Source: Candidatus Falkowbacteria bacterium CG10_big_fil_rev_8_21_14_0_10_43_11
Lineage (GTDB): Bacteria > Patescibacteriota > Patescibacteriia > Patescibacteriales > XYC2-FULL-47-12
Direction of reading: 5' to 3'
Length of the DNA stretch: 13,594 bases
Assembly (NCBI GenBank): GCA_002778635.1
Contig: PFAS01000064.1
Location: 1 to 13,594 of the forward strand
Position 1 is the stretch's first letter; each line of letters opens with the position of its first letter. Under the pieces are notes generated by a model. The model ran no database searches and was not told the origin of the DNA. It saw nothing but the letters and a program-made list of their open reading frames with translations. Shown here in pieces: positions 1 through 6,356 of the stretch. The position numbers and the translations under genes are program-made.

Positions 1-4
1 TCAA

Positions 5-34
5 AGCCCCGCCCCCGAAGTGCGGGGCGGGGCT
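5..34. repeat. GC-rich perfect hairpin
   Basis: An 11-bp perfect inverted repeat (5-15 with 24-34, arm AGCCCCGCCCC) around an 8-nt centre that contains CGAAG. It lies downstream of tRNA-Asn on the minus strand. It could be a terminator stem for a unit beyond the left edge, or an intergenic copy of the small palindromic elements seen inside metG and tatD. The second reading is only inference from the shared CGAAG-centred palindrome. Confidence 0.6.
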
Positions 35-50
35 GTATTCTCGCCTGAAA

Positions 51-76
51 AGTTTTCTGCCTTAAGGCAGAAAACT
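51..76 (-). terminator. Probable terminator of tRNA-Asn
   Basis: A 26-base perfect palindrome: arm AGTTTTCTGCC, centre TTAA, reverse arm, followed on the minus strand by ACTTTTC. It begins about 29 bases after the 3' end of tRNA-Asn. The stem with a short T-rich tail fits a factor-independent terminator, although the T run is short. Confidence 0.55.
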
Positions 77-104
77 AACAATGAGTTCGTTGCGTTAATC
101 AATG

Positions 105-176
105 CTCCGGGGACAGGATTCGAACCTGTGATATCCGCGTTAACAGCGCGGCGTTGTACCCCTCAACTACCCCGGA
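105..176 (-). tRNA. tRNA-Asn (GTT)
   Basis: A complete cloverleaf on the minus strand: 7-bp acceptor stem TCCGGGG/CCCCGGA, D arm GTTG/CAAC, anticodon stem CCGCG/CGCGG with loop CTGTTAA (anticodon GTT), a 5-nt variable loop, and T arm ACAGG-TTCGAAT-CCTGT. The discriminator base is G, as usual for tRNA-Asn. No CCA is encoded after it (the next bases are CAT), so CCA must be added after transcription. Confidence 0.96.
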
Positions 177-228
177 ATGATTGTGATTTTATGCGAAAAA
201 TCAATTTATTTTATAAGCTTTGTAGATA

Positions 229-257
229 AGTTTAAGGTATTTTAAACGCAAAGTCAA
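229..257 (-). promoter_or_regulatory. Candidate promoter for tRNA-Asn
   Basis: On the minus strand TTGACT (252-257) is followed after 17 bases by TAAACT (229-234). Transcription would start about 45 bases before the tRNA. The -10 box is imperfect, so the call is tentative. Confidence 0.3.
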
Positions 258-269
258 ATATTTTGGTGT

Positions 270-350
270 GAATAAAGTTTATCCAAACGCCTTCCGGAAT
301 TTATCTCCATATCAAAATTGGCGTTGGAGTTAAGCCGTTTGGATTTATTC
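270..350. repeat. Inverted repeat after the radical SAM gene
   Basis: ATCCAAACG (281-289) pairs perfectly with CGTTTGGAT (336-344). GAATAAA (270-276) pairs with TTTATTC (344-350) across a small bulge. The arms are about 46 bases apart. It lies just past the end of the extended radical SAM reading frame, so on the minus strand it could help termination, though no good T run follows. Confidence 0.45.
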
Positions 351-455
351 AAACGACCGCTCTTTGAGAAAATTCGGAATTAAGACGCGCCCGCAATTTT
401 TCTCCTGCACCCAGCCATTCTCTAAGCCAAGCTCCCAAAGGCAATCAAATGCTCG
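345..455 (-). other. Conserved tail of the radical SAM frame beyond an in-frame TAG
   Basis: The minus-strand frame of the radical SAM gene stays open for 36 codons after its TAG (456-458) and ends at TAA (345-347). The translation contains LGLENGWVQE, which matches what I know of the C-terminal end of the PflX-like (COG1313) family. The segment therefore looks like the original end of the protein, cut off by one base change from, for example, GAG or CAG to TAG. With readthrough the product would be 274 residues. Confidence 0.75.
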
Positions 456-1169
456 CTAAAATTCTTGCTCGGTAATTTGCCGGTTTATTTCCGGATAATT
501 TTTTGCGCGATGCAGAGGATAATATTGGCGCATTAAGCTAACGTGAAGTTTGGGGTCAATGCTTTGCAAAATTTTTAAAGCGGTTAAACTATTTTGAATA
601 TTATTTGGTAAAATCAAATGCCGCACGATTACGCCGCGGCGCGCCAGGCCTTGTTCGTTAACTTGCAAATTTCCGGTTTGACGGAGCATTTCTTTTACTG
701 CGGCGGTTGCGGTAGCGACATAATTATGCGCGCGGGAATATTTGACCGCCGTTTTATCGTCGCCGTATTTAAAATCAGGCAGGTAAATATCAACGAGCCC
801 GGCCATTTGTTTTAAAATAGCCGGCTGTTCGTAGCCGTTGGAATTCCAGACAATGGGCAAAATTAAGCCCTTGCTTTTAGCTAGTTGCAACGCTGTTTTT
901 ACCTGTTGCCGCCAAATAGTGGGAGTGACCAAATCAATATTTACCGCGCCGCTATTTTGCAAATCAAGCATTATATCCGCGAGTTCTTCAATACTATACT
1001 CTTTGCCCATGCCGCCTTGTGAAATCTGCCAGTTTTGGCAAAAAACGCATCGCAAATTGCAGCCGGAAAAAAAGATTCCGCCCGCGCCCTGACTCTTGTC
1101 GCCGAACAACGGCGGCTCTTCACCAAAGTGTTTGCCGGTCCAGGCGATTTTTACTTTTGTTTGCGCCAT
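456..1169 (-). CDS. PflX-like radical SAM protein (COG1313), TAG-truncated
   Basis: A radical S-adenosylmethionine enzyme of the pyruvate-formate-lyase-activating-enzyme-like group. The [4Fe-4S] motif CxxxCxxC is at C37, C41 and C44, inside GCNLRCVFCQNWQIS, which is typical of COG1313. Further family marks are DIYLPDFKYGD near residue 130 and HVSLMRQYYP near residue 210. The substrate is unknown; relatives are thought to modify or activate partner proteins. The start is the ATG at 1167-1169, with no clear Shine-Dalgarno. The frame stops at TAG after EQEF, yet the conserved C-terminal segment continues in frame to 345. The gene may be a recent pseudogene, may be read through, or may tolerate the shortened tail. 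The core with the cluster motif is intact. It runs toward tRNA-Asn and diverges from the DedA gene. Confidence 0.85.
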   Translation of the reverse strand: MAQTKVKIAWTGKHFGEEPPLFGDKSQGAGGIFFSGCNLRCVFCQNWQISQGGMGKEYSIEELADIMLDLQNSGAVNIDLVTPTIWRQQVKTALQLAKSKGLILPIVWNSNGYEQPAILKQMAGLVDIYLPDFKYGDDKTAVKYSRAHNYVATATAAVKEMLRQTGNLQVNEQGLARRGVIVRHLILPNNIQNSLTALKILQSIDPKLHVSLMRQYYPLHRAKNYPEINRQITEQEF

Positions 1170-1277
1170 TTTTTAAAAAAATAAGGGGATAACTTGCGTT
1201 TGCCGGCATACTAAATTTTTTCTTTTTCTGCTACAATAAAAAAATAAAACTTAAACGCCTTAAAGGGTTTGATTTAT

Positions 1278-1871
1278 ATGCCCATAACTTTTGCGCAAAT
1301 TTTGCAAGTGCTGATTAGCTATAAATATTATATTTTATTTCCTTTGGCGACGATAGAGGGGCCGATTGTAACGGTTATCGCCGGTTTTTTGTCGGCGCAA
1401 GGACTGATGAACGTTTATTTTGTTTATTTGGTAGTGATGGCAGGGGACTTGACTGGCGATATGCTTTATTACGCTTTGGGCCGATGGGGGTTTAAACCGG
1501 CGTTTGAACGGCGGGGAAAACTATCCAATATCTTTTTTTTAAAAGTAAAAGCTTTGCAGGCGCATTTTGTCCGCCATAGCGGCAAAACTTTATTATTCGG
1601 CAAAATGGCGCACGGCGTCGGTTCAATCCTTTTGACCGCGGCGGGAGCTAGCCGGGTGTCTTTCGGCAAATTTATTATTTTTAATGTTTTTGGCACGGTT
1701 TTGAAATCGTTGATTTTAGTCTTGGTCGGTTACTATTTTGGCAGCGCTTACGCCCGCATCAACCATTATTTTGACTGGCTGGCACTGGGAACTTTGGCTT
1801 TGGCCGCGTTGTTTTTGGCGTTGTATTTTTTTACCGTGCAGGTAAGCAAAGAAATAGAGCGCGATTTATAG
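1278..1871 (+). CDS. DedA/VTT-family membrane protein
   Basis: A 197-residue integral membrane protein of the DedA (SNARE-associated, VTT-domain) family, whose members are linked to lipid flipping and envelope homeostasis. Visible marks are the acidic membrane-entry segment around E27 (TIEGP), GDLTGDMLYYALGRWG at 57-72, the re-entrant-like segment FGKMAHGVGSILLTAAG at 108-124, and a hydrophobic C-terminal helix at about 167-187. The usual Arg of the FxRFxPxxR segment is replaced by Lys/His-containing sequence, so the proton-relay residues differ. I chose the ATG at 1278 because AAAGGG lies 10 bases upstream; a TTG at 1269 would add three residues but leaves no room for a ribosome site. The 3' end overlaps the convergent hydrolase by 6 bases, the two stop codons being adjacent. 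Confidence 0.87.
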   Translation: MPITFAQILQVLISYKYYILFPLATIEGPIVTVIAGFLSAQGLMNVYFVYLVVMAGDLTGDMLYYALGRWGFKPAFERRGKLSNIFFLKVKALQAHFVRHSGKTLLFGKMAHGVGSILLTAAGASRVSFGKFIIFNVFGTVLKSLILVLVGYYFGSAYARINHYFDWLALGTLALAALFLALYFFTVQVSKEIERDL

Positions 1872-2675
1872 TTTTTCCGCCGCCACGAAATTCGCGATCG
1901 CTTCGGCGACGGCGGGAAAATGGTTTAACACGATGATGTGATCGGCGTTATCCAGCAGGATGAGCCGAGATTTTTTTATTTTGGCCGCCATAACCATCGC
2001 CCGATTCACCGGAAAAATCGTGTCTTTTTTACCATGAATGATTAAAGCCGGAACGGTAATTTGGCTTAAAAATTTTTTTCGGTCAAATTGGCAGGATTGC
2101 CGAGTGCAGTACAAATAAACGCGCAGGCCGGTGTTGTAAATATCGGCGACCAGGCGGCGGATGTTCCAGTCGCCGGTGTTAAGATAATTTTTATAATCAA
2201 CATGGCCGCGCGGCCGGGAAAATGACGGCAAAAGTTTAAAAATTTTCGCAGCAGACAGCAGCGGTTTAACCGCGCGCGCGATTAGCCGTTCGTCCGGCGC
2301 GAAATTGGGGCTAAGAAAAACAGCCGCCTTGACGATAGCTTGATGCTCTGCTAAAAATTCCAGCGCGATTAAGGCGCCAAAGGAATGACTTACCAAAATA
2401 AAATTGGTAATTTTAAGGTGCGCAAGTAAAGAAAATAAATCATCGGCAAAATTTTTAATGGCGTAATCGGAATAATTTTTTGGTTTGGCGGATTTTCCGT
2501 GCCCGCGCAGGTCAAAAGTCAGGAGATTATATTGCTCAAAAAATTTTTTTTCGTAAGGCGCCCAAGCCGATGAACTGCCCGAAAGCCCGTGAATAAAAAC
2601 AAGCGTCGGCCGATTTTGCCGAAACTCGTTAACGCGGTAATAGATATTTTTTTGCTTATAAAAGCATTCTTTCAT
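1866..2675 (-). CDS. Alpha/beta hydrolase
   Basis: A 269-residue single-domain alpha/beta-hydrolase-fold enzyme, cytosolic by sequence (no signal peptide). Visible marks are the oxyanion-hole HG at 29-30, DLRGHGKS at 55-62, nucleophile Ser98 in SHSFG (the first Gly of GxSxG is Ser), acid Asp218 in HGKKDTIFP, and catalytic His246 in NADHIIVLN. The triad is complete, so it is probably active, but substrate cannot be read from sequence; esterase, lipase and C-C hydrolase members all look like this. Its ATG overlaps the TGA of the upstream glycosyltransferase (ATGA), which suggests translational coupling and a shared pathway, perhaps glycolipid or envelope metabolism (inference). Confidence 0.9.
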   Translation of the reverse strand: MKECFYKQKNIYYRVNEFRQNRPTLVFIHGLSGSSSAWAPYEKKFFEQYNLLTFDLRGHGKSAKPKNYSDYAIKNFADDLFSLLAHLKITNFILVSHSFGALIALEFLAEHQAIVKAAVFLSPNFAPDERLIARAVKPLLSAAKIFKLLPSFSRPRGHVDYKNYLNTGDWNIRRLVADIYNTGLRVYLYCTRQSCQFDRKKFLSQITVPALIIHGKKDTIFPVNRAMVMAAKIKKSRLILLDNADHIIVLNHFPAVAEAIANFVAAEKL

Positions 2676-3865
2676 GTTCGCAATATTTCGTAGTATAATT
2701 TTTCTAAATTGCGCGCGCTTTGGTTAATGTCGTAGCGCCGGCTGTCGCGAATGCTCGCCTCTCCCATCTCGCGGCGCAACCGGTCGTCAGTTAAAATTTT
2801 GAGCGCTTGTTTGGCCAAGTCTTGCGGATTTTTGGGCTTAAACAACAAGCCGTTTTGATTCACAAAACAAACGGAGGCGCTGTCGGGCGCGTTGGCGATT
2901 AAAATCGGTTTGCCGCAGGCCATCGCTTCCAATACCACCATTCCTTCCAGTTCCGCGAGCGACGGCAGAACGAAAAGGTCGCAAGCGTTATAAATTAAAA
3001 TTAAATCTTCATCGCTGATTTTGCCGAAAAAAATAACTTCGTCCGCCACTTTTAATTTTTGCGCCAACTGTTCCAATTCGGTTTGCAGATGTCCCGAACC
3101 GACTATCCATAAGCGGGTATCGGGCTCTTGCGCCAAAATCAGCGGCAGCGCTTTGATTAAAGTATCAACGGATTTTTCCGGGTGAAGCCGGCCGACAAAC
3201 AGCATATTTTTTGTCTGCCGCGGCAAATTGAATTTAGCAAAAAATTTTTCCGGCGCTATTTTTTTAAATTTATCAATGTCAACTCCGTTGCTGATCACCG
3301 CCGTTTTGATGCCGCCGTTTAATTTTGTCAATAATTTTTTGGAGAATTCGCTGGGGAAGACGATGGCGTCGGCTTTGTTGCAAATCCAAGCCAGATATTT
3401 ATAAAACAGGCGGTTGATTTGCGCGCCGGCGACGGCTTTCGGCAAATGCAGAAAAATATTTTCCGGCTGGGTGTGGGAGTGATAGACGATTTTAATACCC
3501 AGCGTTTTAGTCGCTTTAATGGCGGTAACGGCGGCGGGCGTGGGAATTAAAACATGCAAAACGTCAATTTTTTCCGCGGCGAGTATTTTTTTTATTTTAT
3601 TTACCAGCGGGAAAGAAACATAAAATTTTTTTTCCGTTTTTGGCAGAAGCAGGGAAAAAAATCGGTAAATTTTAATATTTTTATAGTAATTATCTTTGTG
3701 GTGGCGCGGCGAGCGCGCGGCGATAAAAATTATTTTATGGCCCCGTTTATTTAAAATTTCGGCAAACCGCAAAGCAGACACAAAAGAGCCGGCGGTGTAG
3801 TCGGCAATCGGGTCGCAGACCATGGCGATGTTTAATTTAGGCTGGTTTATGACTTGCTTCGACAT
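2672..3865 (-). CDS. GT4-family glycosyltransferase
   Basis: A 397-residue GT-B fold, family 4 retaining glycosyltransferase. The N-terminal acceptor domain includes TAGSFVSALRFAEIL (about 24-38) and HSHTQPENI (about 129-137). The C-terminal nucleotide-sugar domain has SNGVDIDKF (192-200), FVGRLHPEKSVDTLI (223-237) and the EX7E motif with E305 and E313 in ELEGMVVLEAMACG. There is no membrane span, so a peripheral enzyme at the inner membrane face is likely. The general layout resembles lipid and glycan glycosyltransferases, including diacylglycerol glucosyltransferases, but donor and acceptor are not identifiable. It starts at the ATG at 3863-3865 without a clear Shine-Dalgarno, ends in TGA, and overlaps the hydrolase by 4 bases. 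Confidence 0.9.
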   Translation of the reverse strand: MSKQVINQPKLNIAMVCDPIADYTAGSFVSALRFAEILNKRGHKIIFIAARSPRHHKDNYYKNIKIYRFFSLLLPKTEKKFYVSFPLVNKIKKILAAEKIDVLHVLIPTPAAVTAIKATKTLGIKIVYHSHTQPENIFLHLPKAVAGAQINRLFYKYLAWICNKADAIVFPSEFSKKLLTKLNGGIKTAVISNGVDIDKFKKIAPEKFFAKFNLPRQTKNMLFVGRLHPEKSVDTLIKALPLILAQEPDTRLWIVGSGHLQTELEQLAQKLKVADEVIFFGKISDEDLILIYNACDLFVLPSLAELEGMVVLEAMACGKPILIANAPDSASVCFVNQNGLLFKPKNPQDLAKQALKILTDDRLRREMGEASIRDSRRYDINQSARNLEKLYYEILRT

Positions 3866-3975
3866 GAATTTTATTTAGCGGCTGATTGGCCGCATTTGCC
3901 TCGTTTTTCTCCCGGTAAATTTTTAGCGATTTCCGCCATAATCATAAAAGTGGCCGGATTAAATAAAGCACTTTT

Positions 3976-3981
3976 ATTATA
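3976..3981 (-). promoter_or_regulatory. Candidate -10 box for the glycosyltransferase-hydrolase pair
   Basis: A perfect TATAAT on the minus strand lies just beyond the terminator of the Cys-rich unit, about 111 bases before the glycosyltransferase start. No good -35 box is seen 16-18 bases upstream (TCGCCT at 17), so the call rests on the -10 box and on the need for a promoter after a terminator. Confidence 0.35.
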
Positions 3982-3983
3982 AC

Positions 3984-4010
3984 AAAAAATCGCCCGGAAG
4001 GCGATTTTTT
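3984..4010 (-). terminator. Factor-independent terminator of the Cys-rich unit
   Basis: A perfect 11-bp stem, AAAAAATCGCC (3984-3994) with GGCGATTTTTT (4000-4010), and a 5-nt loop. On the minus strand the T run follows the GC part directly. It begins 26 bases after the stop codon of the Cys-rich ORF. The A/T symmetry means it could also work on the plus strand. Confidence 0.85.
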
Positions 4011-4036
4011 GGCTAAGGCGCCGATTAACTCGCCTT

Positions 4037-4132
4037 TTACTTGCAATTGCAAGAACAGTCCGGCGGGCAAGAACAGCAATGGACGCAAACGGTTGGTTCG
4101 CACGAACATTCACTCGCGCCGGTAAGCGGCAT
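4037..4132 (-). CDS. 31-residue cysteine-rich peptide, possibly metallothionein-like
   Basis: A 31-codon ORF with nine cysteines, at residues 9, 11, 16, 19, 20, 22, 26, 28 and 30, arranged as CxC, CVHCC, CxC and CxCxC, with His18 between them. This density and spacing resemble metal-thiolate clusters in metallothioneins, but I do not recognise a named family. The ORF is supported by GGAAG (4139-4143) six bases before its ATG, by a TTGAAT-17-TATAAT promoter upstream, and by a strong terminator 26 bases after its TAA, so it is a complete single-gene unit. No upstream in-frame start exists before a TAA at 4151-4153. A role in metal or redox handling is inference. A non-coding RNA or regulatory leader is the main alternative. 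Confidence 0.65.
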   Translation of the reverse strand: MPLTGASECSCEPTVCVHCCSCPPDCSCNCK

Positions 4133-4176
4133 TTGCTTCTTCCATAGAAGTTAAGATATTAAGTTAATTCATTGTT

Positions 4177-4205
4177 ATTATAAACGCAAATTCAAAAATA
4201 TTCAA
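4177..4205 (-). promoter_or_regulatory. Sigma-70-type promoter of the Cys-rich unit
   Basis: TTGAAT (4200-4205) and a perfect TATAAT (4177-4182) with a 17-base spacer on the minus strand. Transcription would start near 4170, giving a leader of about 38 bases. A TTTGAAT direct repeat with a 10-base period overlaps the -35 region and could be a regulator site (inference). Confidence 0.7.
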
Positions 4206-4224
4206 ATTCCCGCGTTGCCGTTAT

Positions 4225-4253
4225 TTGCCCTTAAAACGGGCATGTGGTAAAAT
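4225..4253 (+). promoter_or_regulatory. Candidate promoter for the 77-residue membrane protein
   Basis: TTGCCC (4225-4230), a 17-base spacer and TAAAAT (4248-4253) on the plus strand. TGCCC (4226-4230) and GGGCA (4238-4242) form a small inverted repeat between the boxes, a possible operator. It is divergent from the Cys-rich promoter, only about 20 bases away. Confidence 0.5.
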
Positions 4254-4287
4254 TACCTCAGAGATTATCTAATAATTTATCACGCCT

Positions 4288-4521
4288 ATGAAAAATTTTT
4301 TCCATTCCGTTGATCGCCAGTTTAACGGTTTTATCGCTAATTTGGCCGGCGGAGCGCTGTTATTGTTATTTTTTGCCGTACTCGTCGTCTGGAGCGATTT
4401 TTTCCTGCGTTTGGTCTTTGGCTGTTCGTTCTTAGTCGCCGCCTGGATTTCGTTTTACGCCGCCTTAAAATTGTACCAGATAAAGAGGAAAATTAAGGAT
4501 TTCATTCCCCGAATAAAGTAG
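4288..4521 (+). CDS. Small two-helix membrane protein, function unknown
   Basis: A 77-residue protein not recognised as a family. It has two hydrophobic stretches, about residues 18-38 (GGALLLLFFAVLVVWSDFFL region) and 40-62, then a basic tail (KLYQIKRKIKDFIPRIK) that would stay cytoplasmic by the positive-inside rule. It starts at the first ATG after a good candidate promoter, without a visible Shine-Dalgarno. A hairpin follows its TAG. It is divergent from the Cys-rich peptide and upstream of the 550-residue membrane protein, but shares no obvious functional link with either. Confidence 0.65.
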   Translation: MKNFFHSVDRQFNGFIANLAGGALLLLFFAVLVVWSDFFLRLVFGCSFLVAAWISFYAALKLYQIKRKIKDFIPRIK

Positions 4522-4541
4522 GAATAATTTGTGCGGATCTA

Positions 4542-4594
4542 AAACCATATTAATCCCTTAACGCGAACGCTTTATGTTTTCGTGTTAATGGTTT
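4542..4594 (+). terminator. Candidate terminator hairpin
   Basis: Nested stems AAACCA/TGGTTT (4542-4547 with 4589-4594) and TTAACGCGAA/TTCGTGTTAA (4558-4567 with 4579-4588, one G-U pair), followed by a T run starting at 4602 (CTTTTTAG). It lies between two plus-strand genes and may end the 77-residue protein transcript. The long internal loop weakens the call. Confidence 0.4.
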
Positions 4595-4629
4595 ATTAAA
4601 CTTTTTAGTCCGTACCAACTTTTTGAACT

Positions 4630-6282
4630 ATGCCTAACCCAAATTTAACAACCAAGCAGGCGGCCGCGCTTACTTTATCGGACGCGGCCAAGGATTTATT
4701 TCGCGCCGTTTATCAAGAGCAGCAGCAAGCGCAGGCCAAGAAAGACGATGAAACGGCCAAGATAAAAGTCAACGACATTATCAGCAAAATGTCTTTTTTT
4801 TACGAAAAAATCCGCAACGCGGTTGATTATAAAGACGACCATTTATTGCGCAAAAACGCGATTGAGCGCATTTTGAAGCGTTTATCCATGATGGGCCATA
4901 CCGAATCGGAAGAAATCGCCAAAACTTTGCTTGTGGAATTAATCCGCGCCGGATATTTGGCGAACGACAGCGTGCCGGAAACAAAAATAGCCGAAACGGG
5001 GGAAATTATTGAGCGCTTTGCAAAATTGCGCCAGTTGATTTTAGCCGCCGGGAAAAAAGATTATCAGGAAGCGGATGAGACAAAAAAATGGATAAATAAT
5101 TTAACCGCCACTAATCTGGAGGAGCTTTTGGGCGACCATCAGGCGGACCAGGTAATCGGCCGGCACATGTTTGACGTTATCAACGGAAATATTTTGGATA
5201 ACGGCGCCGACAAAGATTTTACCCGCGACAAAAAAATCCAAATTTATGTCGGCATTTACGGCAAGCTTTTTAAATACGACGACGCGATGCTTGAGTACAT
5301 GCTGTTCCGCTATTTTAATCCGCAATGGGGGCAGGCGGAAGACGAGCAGGTAGCCGTCATTGCCCGGCATTATTTGGAATTGCGCGATATCATCCGCCGG
5401 CAGTTGCGCCATTATTTCCGCAAACAGGTTGGTCGGGTAGTCGGCCGCTATACTATTTATTTTTCTGTTTTAAAAGACGCGATTGCCGAAGATCCGGCCG
5501 CCGCTTACGACAAGCTAAAAGAGCGCCCGGACCAATTTAAAAAAATAATCGCCAAAGTCTGCGAGCGGCGCTATAAAGAATCGCGCGACCGCTTGCGCCG
5601 CGGCGCCGTCCGCAGTATTATCTATCTTTTTCTGACCAAAACCATTTTAGTTTTTATTTTGGAAATTCCGGCCACTTTATTTTTGGGCGAAGAAATCAAA
5701 TCCTATTCGCTGATTGTCAACGTCTTGTTCCCGCCGGCGCTTTTATTTTTAATCGCTCTAATGACTTCTTTGCCGGATGACGCGAACACGGCGCAAATTC
5801 AGGCGGGCATTGAAGAAATAGTCTTTGTGGAAAAAAAGGAAAAACATCCCATAAAAATTAATTATCCTACTAAGCGCAAAGCGGCCACGAGCCTGATTTT
5901 CGGTTTTTTTTACACGGCCACCTTTTTGCTCTCTTTCGGATTGGTCGTATGGGCGCTGGAAAAAATAGATTTTTCTTTAGTGAGCGTGGTTATTTTTCTT
6001 TTTTTCCTTTCCTTAATCAGTTTTTTCGGCATCCGGCTCGGCCGCTTCGCGAAGGCCTATTCGGTTATGGACGCGCGGGAAAACATTCTTTCTTTTTTTG
6101 CCAACTTTTTTTACGTGCCGATAGTCGCCATGGGCAAATGGCTGTCCGAGACTTTTTCCCAAATCAATGTTTTTATTTTTATTCTGGATTTTATCATTGA
6201 AGCGCCGTTCAAAATTTTCGTGGAAATGTTTGAACAGTGGACGGCGTACGTCAAAGAGCGGAAAGAGGGAATAGTAGAGTAA
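4630..6282 (+). CDS. Large membrane protein of unknown function
   Basis: A 550-residue protein that I cannot place in a named family. Residues 1-325 are soluble, charged and mostly helical, with an early Gln/Lys-rich segment (about 28-45) and a distinctive aromatic stretch YMLFRYFNPQW near 223-233. Residues 328-530 hold about five or six hydrophobic segments: near 328-352, 360-381, 417-443, 448-470, 486-503 and 510-530, with a charged loop at 383-415. The C-terminus is short and charged. This suggests a membrane-anchored protein with a big cytoplasmic N-domain. Codon use and GC-rich third positions match the neighbours, so it is clearly coding. No catalytic motif is visible. It is followed by repeats and rsmI. 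Confidence 0.85.
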   Translation: MPNPNLTTKQAAALTLSDAAKDLFRAVYQEQQQAQAKKDDETAKIKVNDIISKMSFFYEKIRNAVDYKDDHLLRKNAIERILKRLSMMGHTESEEIAKTLLVELIRAGYLANDSVPETKIAETGEIIERFAKLRQLILAAGKKDYQEADETKKWINNLTATNLEELLGDHQADQVIGRHMFDVINGNILDNGADKDFTRDKKIQIYVGIYGKLFKYDDAMLEYMLFRYFNPQWGQAEDEQVAVIARHYLELRDIIRRQLRHYFRKQVGRVVGRYTIYFSVLKDAIAEDPAAAYDKLKERPDQFKKIIAKVCERRYKESRDRLRRGAVRSIIYLFLTKTILVFILEIPATLFLGEEIKSYSLIVNVLFPPALLFLIALMTSLPDDANTAQIQAGIEEIVFVEKKEKHPIKINYPTKRKAATSLIFGFFYTATFLLSFGLVVWALEKIDFSLVSVVIFLFFLSLISFFGIRLGRFAKAYSVMDARENILSFFANFFYVPIVAMGKWLSETFSQINVFIFILDFIIEAPFKIFVEMFEQWTAYVKERKEGIVE

Positions 6283-6284
6283 AA

Positions 6285-6345
6285 TGACAAATGTCAAATT
6301 TCAAATGTCAAATCAAATCCAAATGATTAAGTATCAAATTAATTG
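6285..6345. repeat. CAAATGTCAAAT-type word repeat
   Basis: Between the 550-residue gene and rsmI the words ACAAATGTCAAATTT and CAAATGTCAAATC repeat in tandem, followed by AAATCCAAATG and TATCAAATTAATTG. There is no ORF and no clear promoter. It looks like an intergenic short-word repeat family. Confidence 0.6.
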
Positions 6346-6356
6346 AAAATTTTGGC

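Noticed and set aside
91..98. Alpha/beta hydrolase residues SHSFG as a sign of a dead enzyme (coordinates are residues in the protein encoded at 1866-2675)
   Set aside because: The first Gly of GxSxG is replaced by Ser in some active members, and the triad Ser98-Asp218-His246 is complete.
20..229. A 69-codon plus-strand ORF across tRNA-Asn
   Set aside because: It is the antisense of a tRNA and two hairpins; not a gene.
345..1169. Global stop-codon reassignment (TAG or TGA) in this genome
   Set aside because: Several intact genes here end in TAG, and the glycosyltransferase ends in TGA at its ATGA overlap, so the standard code fits.
3871..3945. A 24-codon frame (MIMAEIAKNLPGEKRGKCGQ...) just before the glycosyltransferase
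   Set aside because: It could be a coupled leader peptide, but there is no Shine-Dalgarno and nothing else supports translation.
3871..4113. An 80-codon minus-strand ORF overlapping the Cys-rich gene and its terminator
   Set aside because: It reads straight through a strong terminator hairpin, starts inside the better-supported Cys-rich ORF, and has no ribosome site. It is a shadow frame.
5101..5412. A 103-codon minus-strand ORF within the 550-residue gene
   Set aside because: The plus-strand frame is long and coding-like over the same stretch; this is a shadow.
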